From NCBI RefSeq assembly GCF_028369105.1, contig NZ_JAQNDO010000001.1:3279001-3343000 (forward strand): DNA of 64,000 nucleotides. Direction: 5' to 3'. The position numbers were made by a program, and so were the translations under genes. The first letter of the stretch is position 1, and every line of letters begins with the position of its first letter. This DNA is from Polyangium mundeleinium (GTDB lineage Bacteria > Myxococcota_A > Polyangia > Polyangiales > Polyangiaceae). The notes under the pieces are model-generated. The model was not told the DNA's origin, made no database searches, and saw nothing but the letters and a program-made list of their open reading frames with translations. Below, piece by piece: positions 19,301 through 27,147 of the stretch.

Positions 19301-22300
19301 CTTCGACGCACGGCCGCTGGTGTCGAGCCTGTTCAGCCCCTTGGGAATTGCGCCGACCGTCGGGTCGCAGCGCACCAACTACTTCTACGAGGACGCGCAG
19401 CGCTACCGCGCGGGCAACCAGTTCCTCGGCTTCACCCGCCGGATGCTGAACGACGCCGGAGCGACCGGGCCGGATGCCCCAACGCAGGACTATGCCAGCG
19501 TGCGCTCGGAGCTTTACCGGCACTACCCGGAGCAACCCAACAACTTCGCCAGTGGTTCCGTCATCATTCCCAACGCGGGAAGGCTCACCGCGGCGGTCAC
19601 GATGATCCGGAACACCGATCCGGAGCATCCGGAGGGAGCTCGGGCCGTCCTGGAAAACTACGCATACGATGCCCTGCTGGGAGGTGACTTCCAGGGCGAT
19701 CCGGACTGGCAAGGCCCTCTTCCGGAGACGTACTACTTCCAGCCCGTGAAAATGAACTCGCGCGTGCGCACGTTCGATGACGTCGAGGCCTGGTGGGACT
19801 GCTGCTCGTCGCAGCCGTGGTACACCCTGACGCCGGAGGCCGTGGAGAATATGGTGGCGCTGGGCGACATGGTCCCGCTGACCGACCAATGGCAAGGCAT
19901 TGGCTCGACGACGTATGATGTCGATTACCCGGATTCCTGCATGAGCACCATGGACATGTGGGCGACGGGCGCGCTCGATGCGCAGGGCTTTCCGACGACG
20001 TATTGCAGCGAGGACCTGATCTCCGGCGCGCGCTACGAGACCGAACTGGAATACGAGCACCGGCTCACGAGCTGGCAGCTCGGGCTGCTCCGCAAGCGCG
20101 AGGTGACGCACAAGCTCGTGCCCGCGGATCCCCAGCCGAAGATCCGCACGGTCGCGATGACGTACAACGCGTTCGGCGATACCGATCTGGTCACGGTGGA
20201 GCCGGATCTCCCGGAGCATCGCTCCTTCACGGCGTACGGCTACGACAGCTACGGCAACGTGAACTCGGTTCACGTCTGGGATGCGGAAGGCAATGATCGG
20301 ACGACCGTCCTCACGTATGGCGCGAATGGCGTCTTCCCGATCACGCGCACGAACGCACTGGGTCACATCTCCTCGATGACCTGGGAGCCGGGCCTCGGGA
20401 CGCGCCTCTCCTCGACCGATCCGAGCGGCGTGAAGACGATCCAAAACTACGACCGATTCGGCCGCCCGACCTTCGCGCAGGTCTGGGCCCAGAACACGCC
20501 GATGAGCCCCGGCACGACGATCACCTACGAGCCCCTGGCATTCCTGCCTCCGCGCATGATTGTGGACACGCCCGGACACGGCCACTCGAAGACGACCTTC
20601 GACGAGCTCGGCCGCCCCGCGCAGACCGTGTCGAAGGGCTTCAAGGACGAATACGAGGTGTTCCGCTATGCCCAATACGATCACCGGGGACGCCTGGTGA
20701 GGACGTCGGTGCCGGTCAAGACGGGCCAGCCGGTGGTGTGGACGAGGATGTACTACGACGTGCAGGGCCGCTTGATCGAGCGCATCGATCCGAGCGGCAT
20801 CGATGGGCTCACCTCGACGCGCTGGATCTATGACGGCCTCAAGACGACGCAGATCGATCCGGACGAGAACCAGACCTGGATCCTGACGGACACGCGAGGC
20901 AACCTCGTGCGCTCGGCGGACGGCCACAAGGTCGAGGACGCGAACGTTCCCGGCAGCTACACCGAGATGTGCTACGAGTATGGCCATTTCGAGGGCATGA
21001 ACCAGGTCGCCCCGTGCCAGCCGACCGCGCTGCGCTCGCCGGTGCTCATCGGGCTCGACCTCTACAACCAGCGCCTGACCCTGGACGACGCGCAGACCGG
21101 CCTGCAGACCTTCGACTACGATCCTTTGGGTCAGATGAGGCGCTCGCTCAATGCCGAGGGCGAGGAGCTCCTTCATCACTACGACGCGCTGGGCCGGCTC
21201 GACGAGATCCTGGACTCGGAAGGCGGGACCACCCTCTGGAGTTATGACGTGACGCGGCCCGGGGCCCTGCACGAGTCGGTCTCGCGCGACGGGAATTCCA
21301 GGCTCTACCTGTACGACGCCTTCGGCAGACTGAACACGACGGAGTGGACCATCAACGGTGACTCGTTCACCGTCGAAATGGACTACGATTCGTTCGGACG
21401 CCCCCTGAACGTGCGTTATCCGGACCCCTTTGCCGGCACGTCGTTCGCGGTCCAGCGGACCTACGATGCCTATGGGCACCTGCTGGAGGTCACCGGCAAC
21501 GAAGGGTCCACGTTCTGGGAGCAGCTCGCGGCGGATCCCTTCGGCGGAACGCACGAGGAGCGGCTCGGCAACGGCACCCTGACGACGCGTCAATTCGATG
21601 CTTCGACCGGCAGGCTCGAGACGATCCGCTCGGTGGTCGAGCAGCAAAATACGTCCGTCACGGTGCAAGATCTCGAGGTGCAATGGACGAAGGGCATGGA
21701 CCTGCACAAGCGCATCGACCACGTGCGCGAGCAGAGCGAGACGTTCAGCTACGATCCGAAGCATCAGCTCGTCGGCGCCTTGGCCGAGAAGGGCGCGGAC
21801 ACCAGGACCGAGAGTTACGCGTACGACCCGTTCGGCAATCTGCTGGATCGCACGGGGGTCGGCACGTACACCTACCAGAACGAGAGGCTCGCGAGCGCCG
21901 GTGACGAGCAGTTCTGGTACAACCAGAATGGCGCGCTGATCGCCCGCTCGGTGAACAGCGTGAACACCGCGCTGACCTGGGATCCGTTCGGCCGTGTGAA
22001 GTCGATCATGAGCCTGCCGGACTACGAGCTGGAGCTCGATTATGATGCCGACGGCAATCGGGTGCGGCGCTTCGACGACCAGAGCCAGACGGAGACGGTG
22101 CTGGTCGGCGAGCTCTACCGGCGCGAGCGCAAGCTCAACGAGCCGTTCGCGATGGCCAAGCATACCTACGTGGTGAAGGTAGGAGGCCGCACGGTGGCCG
22201 AGTTGACGCGGCTCTACGGCACGACGGGCAACGTGACGCAGGCCGATGTCCACTATGTGCTGGCCGATGCGCTGGGATCGACCGACCTGGTCATGGCGGC

Positions 22301-23450
22301 CAATGGGAACGTCGTGGAGGAGCGCAGCTACAGCCCCTGGGGCGAGGCGCGTGATCCGGACGATTGGACCGATTCGACGTTGTTCAGCACCGACTCGCTG
22401 GTGAAGCCCGGCTTCACCGGTCACGAGGGCCGGCTCGACGGAGGATTCACGTTCATGCGCGGGCGGATGTATGCACCTTCGGTGGGACGCTTCATCAGCC
22501 CGGATCCGATCGTGCAGGCGCCGTTCATGCTCGCGGACCTGAACCGCTATAGTTATGCGTGGAATCGTCCGCTTTCCGTCGTAGATCCATCGGGGCTGGA
22601 CGAGGAGGGCAAGAAGGACGAGGATTGCATTCCCGTCAAGGGCGGTAAAGTCGACGTCGAGGTGAAGACCGAGGAGTTCGGGACCACGTTCCCTGGTGGT
22701 AGTGGTGGCGATGGCGGAGGGAGCGGTTCTTACTACTTCGGCAATAGCCCCCCCAGCACAGTGTATCGAAGCAAGGGCGAGAACTGGGACACGCCGCCCC
22801 AGGTCGACCCGGTGCCGGTGTCCTCGGCCGAGGCCGCAACCCTCCCCGTCTCCTACGATGGGCTCAGGAACGATATCTCGTCGGCCTTGGGCTATACTGC
22901 CATGGGTTACACTGTCCTGTCCGAATCAGCCGCTTACGTAGGCTACTTGATCACAAGCAAGGCCCAGCTCGCTCCAGAAGAGTTTCTCCCCACACTATTC
23001 GGCAAGGGCTTCGGGCTCTTCGGAGATATGCTCACGCTCGCTTCCATCGTCGCCAAGCCGAGTCAGGATCGAACCTCCCTGGATTTGGCGATAGGTACGG
23101 CAGCCGTGGCCGATCTGGACGCCATGGGGTTCGGATTGATTGCGTACGTCGTCGAAAGTAAGTCGCTTGCGCTCGGGGCTACTGTCGCCGGATACGCTGC
23201 GACCTACGCGGGATTCCTTATGACCTGGTTCCAGATAGGCGCGGGGTCCCGTCCGGACCTCACGGAGAAAGAGATCGGGATGTGCATTCCAGTAGGCGGA
23301 AATGTCTACAATGTCGTCACGGCAAATCCGGAGAGATTCAATCCCTCGTCGGACCCCTATGAACGGGCGTGGAATGAATTTAGCGAGAATCTGTTCGACT
23401 TCGCGTACCCGCAGCCCCTGACCCGGATCGAACACGACCCAGCAGAGTAG
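16398..23450 (+). CDS. Giant secreted SpvB/FG-GAP/YD-repeat (Rhs, TcB-TcC-like) protein with variable C-terminal tail
   Basis: A 2350-residue protein. MKIHRMLASLLVLALPYGSALA is a Sec signal, which sets the ATG at 16398 (AAGGAAC upstream). An SpvB-like domain follows (about 30-320). Next come FG-GAP-type DxNxDG calcium-loop repeats near residues 470, 550, 633, 741, 823 and 881 (for example DFNGDGLTDLM). A TcB-middle-like segment starts near 925, and tandem YD repeats of the form YDxxGR span about 1290-1980. The Rhs core ends with GFTGHEGRL, MYAPSVGRFISPDP and the DPSGL boundary (2063-2067). The remaining 283 residues match no family I know and contain Gly/Ala-rich hydrophobic helices (about 2165-2290). 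The layout equals a TcB and TcC cocoon in one exported chain, presumably shielding the tail. No TcA-like gene, vgrG or obvious immunity gene is adjacent. The tail DNA is visibly less GC-rich than the core. Confidence 0.9.
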   Translation: MKIHRMLASLLVLALPYGSALASPDGQLSDTAPAGNTGGGLAVTSIGAAVTSIPIQVPPGVGGLMPSLSVNYNSSSGSGDMGVGFSMAATSAIKRCGHTLSEDFDVYPITYRDDGAGNSTYAADWLCIDGVRLVGLENGLKIGRVYRLFQDDHRRVVAVTSPDGLPGFEVQLPDGSKQFYGTDDQSRVYKFEVDPAGGVVKLPYAWKLTRVEDAHGNTMTYHYTYQDNFNDALGTASRLEHRLEQIRYANNTRRVELQYDRLARDEMMDGFFSSTRYRQPRRLTGILTFAPSAIAAEGERMVRQYKFQYTNLVSTTKRFLLESVKECVYENDGEVCKPETSFTWQSGAINGGIALEDAQSDFAFDNVLFPVHGSPEQDHAAIFQMTQLDGNHDGTTDLLVAPAADGSNQPQTWSFWAVRSTPQESEVIDTNILVRTPPPIPQAPVELCDIDNQCRDYLLPGDAIGISNIDYNGDSRTDVMGVEGYTSTNPMYRGFGDGLQILVQESTCDDTIHDNDTEIFAEVRETGLMYPSPTKVPPVGNRILLAVPGDFNGDGLTDLMACIENENLDAYFGPEAYKTLPGVLEGSSLYRGYWHYFENESNGNSSRIYYDIDGVLQNYPCSVLDKVHVMDFDGDGSDNLMYIEGYSSDGQVENDPDGQWPPVISGGHWLSPVELQDETYRAILYRKNPGNNGNNFHDVDTGLPFDFYQRLHAAEGANWACLQEYGALCRGNGLGADKVGDVNGDGLPDVVRFESDATLEENNLSPFVNQQDGEMLDDWGAQWEGRIEVWLNIGGHFVRSHDWDHTYGAASFHAQFLSAHLVDWDRDGRAELLMRNDAPQDPDARPQVFEYPLNAFAALQWTQTTLPALPWKLDERMLSLGDYNADGLLDVMARTTNPDGDSDPHNDPWLLDFHIRQGNVPDLLYRVANGHGAAWSVQYKPMTDVSVYRESECSWQWHSYTNDSDSRPFDARPLVSSLFSPLGIAPTVGSQRTNYFYEDAQRYRAGNQFLGFTRRMLNDAGATGPDAPTQDYASVRSELYRHYPEQPNNFASGSVIIPNAGRLTAAVTMIRNTDPEHPEGARAVLENYAYDALLGGDFQGDPDWQGPLPETYYFQPVKMNSRVRTFDDVEAWWDCCSSQPWYTLTPEAVENMVALGDMVPLTDQWQGIGSTTYDVDYPDSCMSTMDMWATGALDAQGFPTTYCSEDLISGARYETELEYEHRLTSWQLGLLRKREVTHKLVPADPQPKIRTVAMTYNAFGDTDLVTVEPDLPEHRSFTAYGYDSYGNVNSVHVWDAEGNDRTTVLTYGANGVFPITRTNALGHISSMTWEPGLGTRLSSTDPSGVKTIQNYDRFGRPTFAQVWAQNTPMSPGTTITYEPLAFLPPRMIVDTPGHGHSKTTFDELGRPAQTVSKGFKDEYEVFRYAQYDHRGRLVRTSVPVKTGQPVVWTRMYYDVQGRLIERIDPSGIDGLTSTRWIYDGLKTTQIDPDENQTWILTDTRGNLVRSADGHKVEDANVPGSYTEMCYEYGHFEGMNQVAPCQPTALRSPVLIGLDLYNQRLTLDDAQTGLQTFDYDPLGQMRRSLNAEGEELLHHYDALGRLDEILDSEGGTTLWSYDVTRPGALHESVSRDGNSRLYLYDAFGRLNTTEWTINGDSFTVEMDYDSFGRPLNVRYPDPFAGTSFAVQRTYDAYGHLLEVTGNEGSTFWEQLAADPFGGTHEERLGNGTLTTRQFDASTGRLETIRSVVEQQNTSVTVQDLEVQWTKGMDLHKRIDHVREQSETFSYDPKHQLVGALAEKGADTRTESYAYDPFGNLLDRTGVGTYTYQNERLASAGDEQFWYNQNGALIARSVNSVNTALTWDPFGRVKSIMSLPDYELELDYDADGNRVRRFDDQSQTETVLVGELYRRERKLNEPFAMAKHTYVVKVGGRTVAELTRLYGTTGNVTQADVHYVLADALGSTDLVMAANGNVVEERSYSPWGEARDPDDWTDSTLFSTDSLVKPGFTGHEGRLDGGFTFMRGRMYAPSVGRFISPDPIVQAPFMLADLNRYSYAWNRPLSVVDPSGLDEEGKKDEDCIPVKGGKVDVEVKTEEFGTTFPGGSGGDGGGSGSYYFGNSPPSTVYRSKGENWDTPPQVDPVPVSSAEAATLPVSYDGLRNDISSALGYTAMGYTVLSESAAYVGYLITSKAQLAPEEFLPTLFGKGFGLFGDMLTLASIVAKPSQDRTSLDLAIGTAAVADLDAMGFGLIAYVVESKSLALGATVAGYAATYAGFLMTWFQIGAGSRPDLTEKEIGMCIPVGGNVYNVVTANPERFNPSSDPYERAWNEFSENLFDFAYPQPLTRIEHDPAE

Positions 23451-23469
23451 CTTCAGACACCCGCCACAC

Positions 23470-23498
23470 GTACGGCGACGGCGCGCCCGTCGCCGTAC
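23470..23498 (+). terminator. 12-bp perfect hairpin after the Rhs-type gene
   Basis: GTACGGCGACGG (23470-23481) and CCGTCGCCGTAC (23487-23498) are exact reverse complements with a five-base loop. The hairpin begins 20 bases after the stop codon of the 7-kb gene. It lacks a T-tract, as is common in very GC-rich genomes. It is the likely transcription end of the Rhs-type gene. Confidence 0.65.
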
Positions 23499-23633
23499 CC
23501 CCTCCCTCCGCGCATGTTCCCGTGCGACCAGGTAAAGCTGGTTGTGCCGTACCTCCACCGCGCGGACGTCCCGTCCTCAGGGAAACCAGGACATCAGGCG
23601 TTCGACGTGGTGCCGTCGGCCCCAGGGGACGGT

Positions 23634-23940
23634 GTCGAGTCCCCGAAGACACGAGGTCGCTGGAGTTCGACGCGGGCTCGTCCCTTTCGAGGGACGGTGC
23701 CGAGTCTCCGGAGATACGAGGTCGCTGGATTCCGACGCGCGGCCGTGGGGCCGAGGGACGATGTCGAGCCTCCGGAGCTACGAAGCCGCGGGATCGGGAG
23801 ACGATGTCGTGTCTCGGAGACACGACGTCGTCGAGGGGCGGGAGGCGGTGTCGAGCCTCGGGAGACACGAGGTCGTAGGGATCCGCGGTGGGGTCGTCGG
23901 TCCCGAGAGACGGCGTCGAGCCTCGGGAGACACGAGGTCG
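23634..23940. repeat. Array of six degenerate 26-base palindromic repeats
   Basis: A core beginning GTCGAGCCTCGGGAGACACG and ending AGGTCG recurs at 23634-23659, 23699-23724, 23763-23788, 23806-23830, 23850-23875 and 23915-23940. The last two copies are identical; the others carry scattered substitutions. Each core is preceded by a variant of GAGGGACGGT. Start-to-start distances are 65, 64, 43, 44 and 65 bases, close to three or two units of about 22. Cores contain inverted arms (CCTCG..CGAGG), and the fourth is an almost perfect palindrome: GTCGTGTCTC, one base, GAGACACGAC. I do not recognise the element. Spacing that is not a multiple of three argues against coding. Confidence 0.75.
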
Positions 23941-24214
23941 ATGGATTTCGACGTGGCGTCGTGGCTCCCAGGGGACGAAGCCGAAGCGCGTCGAGGCGGG
24001 CTCGTCGGTCGGGGGGGATGAGGTCGCGGCGTGGAGAGTCTTCCCCCTGTCTTTCGTCCGCATGCTCGGCTTCCGCTCGCCCATCTCCAGCCCGGTGCAA
24101 GTCGCGGCAAAGAGGTCGCTCCCGGCTTCGGAGCGCGTGCTCCCTCGATGCCTCCACCCCCGCCCGCCTGCTCCCGTGACGCCCGCGCCCGTCCGCACTA
24201 GATCGCTCCCCCAC

Positions 24215-25330
24215 ATGCCCCCCTGGTCCCGCCCCGAGCCCTTCGGCGCGTGGGTTCGTTTTGATGATCGAACCCTCGTCGCCGTCGATCACGCGCTCGC
24301 CAAGCGGCTCGGGGTTCCCTCGGGGCAACCCATCGACCCCTCCGCGCCGCCACGCCCGCTCGAAGTCCACCTCGCGGTGAACGCGCGTTGCCACGCGCCG
24401 TGCGAAGGCTGTTACCTCGACGCGCGTTCCGATGGCGCGGAGCCTTCCCTCGACGAGCTTCGCGCGAGGCTCGTCGCCGTGCGCGAGCGCGGCGCTTCGA
24501 CCGTCGCGTTCGGCGGCGGGGAGCCGCTGCTTCGTGAGGACCTCGGCGAGCTCGCGGCCTTCGCGCGTTCGCTCGGGCTCGTGCCCGTGATGACGACGAG
24601 CGGGTTCGGGTTGCGGGAGGAGCGCGCGAAGGAGCTCGGAGCGTTCGCGCAAATCAACGTGAGCCACGACGGCGTGGGCGGCGCGTACGCGGCGGTGCGC
24701 GGGTTCGACGGCGCGCGGGGCGCCGAGCGGGCGATCGAGATGCTCGCGCGTGCAGGGATCCCCGTCGGCGTGAACGTCGTGCTCACGCGGCGATCGTTCG
24801 CGCAGCTCGAAGCCACGGCCGAGCGTGTCGCCGATCTCGGCGCCGGGGAGCTTCAGCTCTTGCGGTACAAGCCGCAGGGGCGCGCAGCAGGGATCGGCTA
24901 CTTCGAGGCGCGGCTCGGGGAGGCGCAACGCGAGGCGCTCTGGCCCACGATCACGGCGATCGTGCACCGGCGGCGTCTCTCGGTCCGGATCGATTGTGCG
25001 CTCGTGCCGCTCCTGTCGGAGGCGCTCGCGGCCGAGCCGCACGCCGCCGCGATGCTCGCTTCTCTCGGCGTCTTCGGGTGCGAGGCCGGCAGGCACCTCG
25101 GCGGGCTCGACGTCTCCGGGCGCGACGCGCCGTGCAGCTTCTCGCCTTCGTCGCGCGAAGAGATCGATCGCTTCCGCGCGTACCACGCGAATCCGCCGGA
25201 GCCCTGCGCCTCCTGCACGTTGTTCTCCGTCTGTCGCGGCGGCTGCCAGGTCGTCTCGCGGCACGCCACGAACGACTTCCGCCCCGATCCCGAGTGCCCC
25301 CGCGTGCGACGAACCGAGGCTTCGTCATGA
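24215..25330 (+). CDS. Radical SAM/SPASM protein
   Basis: A 371-residue cytosolic iron-sulfur enzyme. The radical SAM cluster site is C59-x3-C63-x2-C66 (CHAPCEGC), followed by FGGGEPLL (99-106) for SAM binding. The C-terminus carries a complete SPASM signature for auxiliary clusters: C289, the GxxxxC pair ending at C307, then C331-x2-C334-x5-C340-x3-C344 and a final C361. Such enzymes usually modify ribosomal peptides or proteins, or mature enzymes post-translationally. No precursor peptide is visible nearby. The ATG at 24215 was chosen because the protein then begins shortly before the conserved region; upstream sequence is non-coding in character. It overlaps the next gene by four bases (ATGA). 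Confidence 0.9.
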   Translation: MPPWSRPEPFGAWVRFDDRTLVAVDHALAKRLGVPSGQPIDPSAPPRPLEVHLAVNARCHAPCEGCYLDARSDGAEPSLDELRARLVAVRERGASTVAFGGGEPLLREDLGELAAFARSLGLVPVMTTSGFGLREERAKELGAFAQINVSHDGVGGAYAAVRGFDGARGAERAIEMLARAGIPVGVNVVLTRRSFAQLEATAERVADLGAGELQLLRYKPQGRAAGIGYFEARLGEAQREALWPTITAIVHRRRLSVRIDCALVPLLSEALAAEPHAAAMLASLGVFGCEAGRHLGGLDVSGRDAPCSFSPSSREEIDRFRAYHANPPEPCASCTLFSVCRGGCQVVSRHATNDFRPDPECPRVRRTEASS

Positions 25331-25830
25331 TCGACCCTTGCGCGCCGCCCGAAGCCGAGGCCGTGTTCCTCTACGGCGCGCGGCGCCTCCTGATGGTGCT
25401 GCACGCCGCCGGCAGCATCGTCCTCGTCGGCGCCGCGACCCACCACGCCCTCACGATGCGCCACTACCTGCGCGATCGGTTCATCCGCGTCTCGACCGAG
25501 AAGACGTGGGCGAAGGTCGTCGCCGTCGCGTACGTCTTCACCTTCGCCGTGGGCGCGATGCTCTACCCGACGTACCGCTACCACGTGCGGGGCATCTACC
25601 TCGATCGGTACGCGCCGCTCTACGCCGGGCTGTTCGATGTCAAAGAGGTGTACGCGTCGCTCACGCTCGTCGTGGCGCTCGGGCTCGGCGCGCTCGCGTT
25701 CACGTTGCGGCCGTCGGAGGAGCGCTGGCTCGTGCGTATCTACGCGGTGATGAGCTTTCTCGTGTGTGGCGTGGTGTGGCTGAACGTGACGCTCGGCATC
25801 CTCGTGACGTCGGTGCGGGGGCTCGGATGA
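25327..25830 (+). CDS. Membrane protein of the radical SAM operon
   Basis: A 167-residue protein with about four membrane helices. It is not assigned to a family. Histidines cluster in and next to the first helix (H26, H39, H40, H46 in LHAAGSIVLVGAATHHALTM), and a loop rich in Tyr follows (LYPTYRYHVRGIYLDRYAPLY). Haem or metal binding in the membrane is conceivable but not shown. Its ATG overlaps the stop of the radical SAM gene, and its own stop overlaps the next start by four bases, so the three proteins are translated together and may form one complex. Confidence 0.8.
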   Translation: MIDPCAPPEAEAVFLYGARRLLMVLHAAGSIVLVGAATHHALTMRHYLRDRFIRVSTEKTWAKVVAVAYVFTFAVGAMLYPTYRYHVRGIYLDRYAPLYAGLFDVKEVYASLTLVVALGLGALAFTLRPSEERWLVRIYAVMSFLVCGVVWLNVTLGILVTSVRGLG

Positions 25831-26231
25831 GCGAGACGAAACCACCTTCGCCCTCGGCGCGGCTCTTCCTCGCGTTCCTCGCGGCACGGCTCGCGTACGG
25901 GCTCGCGTTCCTCGTGAGCGCAGCGCGCAAGTCGCCCGTGCCCTGGTACCTGCCGCTCGAACGAAGGTTCGTCTTCGCGTCGCGGCCCGCAGGGCTCGGG
26001 ATGGACTGGTACGGGCGAACGGCGCTCGGGCTCGTGCTCGCGATCGCCGCAGGGTTGCTCGTGTACGTGATCGCCGCGCGGGCGCGCTGGCTGTCGCGGC
26101 CGAGCGCAGTGACGGCAGTGGCGCGCGCGGGTGGGCTCGTGCTGCTCGTGGACTTCGTCTACTTCGGCTGGGCGCTCATGACGCAGACGCCGAACCCATG
26201 GCCGCTGCCGTCGTGGTACTGCCCGCGGTAA
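25827..26231 (+). CDS. Small membrane protein, third gene of the radical SAM operon
   Basis: A 134-residue protein with about three hydrophobic segments (about 12-31, 64-82 and 100-116) and a C-terminal tail rich in Trp and Pro that ends PSWYCPR. No family is recognised. The ATG overlaps the preceding stop (ATGA). It converges with a lipoprotein gene after six bases, so the operon ends here. Confidence 0.75.
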   Translation: MSETKPPSPSARLFLAFLAARLAYGLAFLVSAARKSPVPWYLPLERRFVFASRPAGLGMDWYGRTALGLVLAIAAGLLVYVIAARARWLSRPSAVTAVARAGGLVLLVDFVYFGWALMTQTPNPWPLPSWYCPR

Positions 26232-26237
26232 AGCAGA

Positions 26238-26666
26238 TCAGGGCTCGGCAGAAGCCTGCTGCTGGACCTTGCGCTCTTCGAGCTTGACGTCGAACTTGCA
26301 CGGCTGCCTCAGGTACACGCGGTGCGTGAGCTGGTTCGAGAGCACGCACGTGGGCACGACGCCGTCCGCCGGATTGCCGGAAGGGGACGCGAGCATGATC
26401 CGACCGCCCGGCATGAGCGTGGTCGAGAAGTGCGCGGTGCCGTTCGGGACCGTGCTGCACTTCTCGACGAGCTTCTGAATCGCAGCGTGCGCAGCCTTCG
26501 CGTTCATGGTCTTCGAATCCGGACACGTCTCGACCACGACGGTCGCATCGACGACGCCGATGTCGGGGCCTTGCGGCTCCGGAGGCTGTGAGCCGCCACA
26601 GCCGAGCGGCAGGAACGCGTAAACAGCAAGGAGGGCGATACCGAGCGGGAGGGCAGCGCGCTTCAT
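26238..26666 (-). CDS. Small hypothetical lipoprotein
   Basis: A 142-residue exported protein. The N-terminus MKRAALPLGIALLAVYAFLPLGC ends in a lipobox, so the mature chain would be anchored at Cys23. The rest is polar with three further Cys residues (in VVETCPDS, VEKCSTVP and VVPTCVLS) plus LRQPCKFDV near the end. The pattern hints at a compact disulfide-bonded domain. No function can be assigned. It is divergent from a small membrane protein gene across 69 bases. Confidence 0.75.
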   Translation of the reverse strand: MKRAALPLGIALLAVYAFLPLGCGGSQPPEPQGPDIGVVDATVVVETCPDSKTMNAKAAHAAIQKLVEKCSTVPNGTAHFSTTLMPGGRIMLASPSGNPADGVVPTCVLSNQLTHRVYLRQPCKFDVKLEERKVQQQASAEP

Positions 26667-26735
26667 GGTTTCTCTGTTTACCACGACGGACGTACGGGTG
26701 GTTCGTGGTATGGCGGAATCTTCCGCGCGGAAGCG

Positions 26736-27146
26736 ATGCACCCCCTCGCCTGGCTCCTCAGCGTCCTCTGGCTCCTCGCCGCGGTCGTCGTCGCCGTGGT
26801 CCGAGGCGTCCTTGGCGCCCGCCAGGGCCGCGCGCACCTCGCGGCGCAGCGCATCAAGAGTCCGACGATTTACCTGTTTTCAGCGTACTTGCTCGTCGCC
26901 GCGCTCGTCACGCCGAAGTCCCCAGGCGAGAGTACGTCGCCGCTCCTCTGGCTCGCGTTCGCGATTCCCCTCGCCAACGCATTGGCGGCCGCGAGCTCCG
27001 TCGGACAAACGCAGCCAAAGGGCCTGACGCGGGCAGGCCTCGCGCTCCTCCACGGCGGCGCCGTGCTCGCAGCCGCCGCGTGCATCCTTTCGCTCGTCTC
27101 GCCGCGGTTCGTCCCGGTTTGGCTGGGTGGACCGGGCGCTCCCTGA
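26736..27146 (+). CDS. Small multi-pass membrane protein
   Basis: A 136-residue protein with about four hydrophobic segments (for example 4-25, 45-60, 69-86 and 102-122) and few charged residues. I do not recognise the family. GCGGAAG lies just upstream of the ATG. It ends one base before the convergent LysM gene. Confidence 0.65.
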   Translation: MHPLAWLLSVLWLLAAVVVAVVRGVLGARQGRAHLAAQRIKSPTIYLFSAYLLVAALVTPKSPGESTSPLLWLAFAIPLANALAAASSVGQTQPKGLTRAGLALLHGGAVLAAAACILSLVSPRFVPVWLGGPGAP

Positions 27147-27147
27147 G

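Larger units (their letters stand above)
23451..24214. other. Long non-coding stretch with hairpin and repeat array
   Basis: These 764 bases separate the Rhs-type gene from the radical SAM gene. They hold a strong hairpin directly after the Rhs stop (23470-23498), a transition segment, and the degenerate repeat array (23634-23940). About 270 further bases follow, in which I see no repeat and no convincing gene. Open frames exist on both strands, but their translations are low-complexity Arg/Ser/Pro sequence without a start context, and the repeat spacing changes frame from copy to copy. Confidence 0.6.

Noticed and set aside
16398..23450. Complete Tc (ABC) toxin locus
   Set aside because: No TcA-like gene is in the neighbourhood, and the protein has its own Sec signal.
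23634..23940. CRISPR array
   Set aside because: Copies are degenerate, intervals vary between 17 and 40 bases, intervals resemble each other, and no cas gene is present.
23514..24179. The repeat array as a multi-core precursor peptide for the neighbouring radical SAM enzyme
   Set aside because: Repeat distances (65, 64, 43, 44, 65) are not multiples of three, so successive copies fall in different frames. Translations in every frame are low-complexity Arg/Ser/Pro without a leader or cleavage motif.
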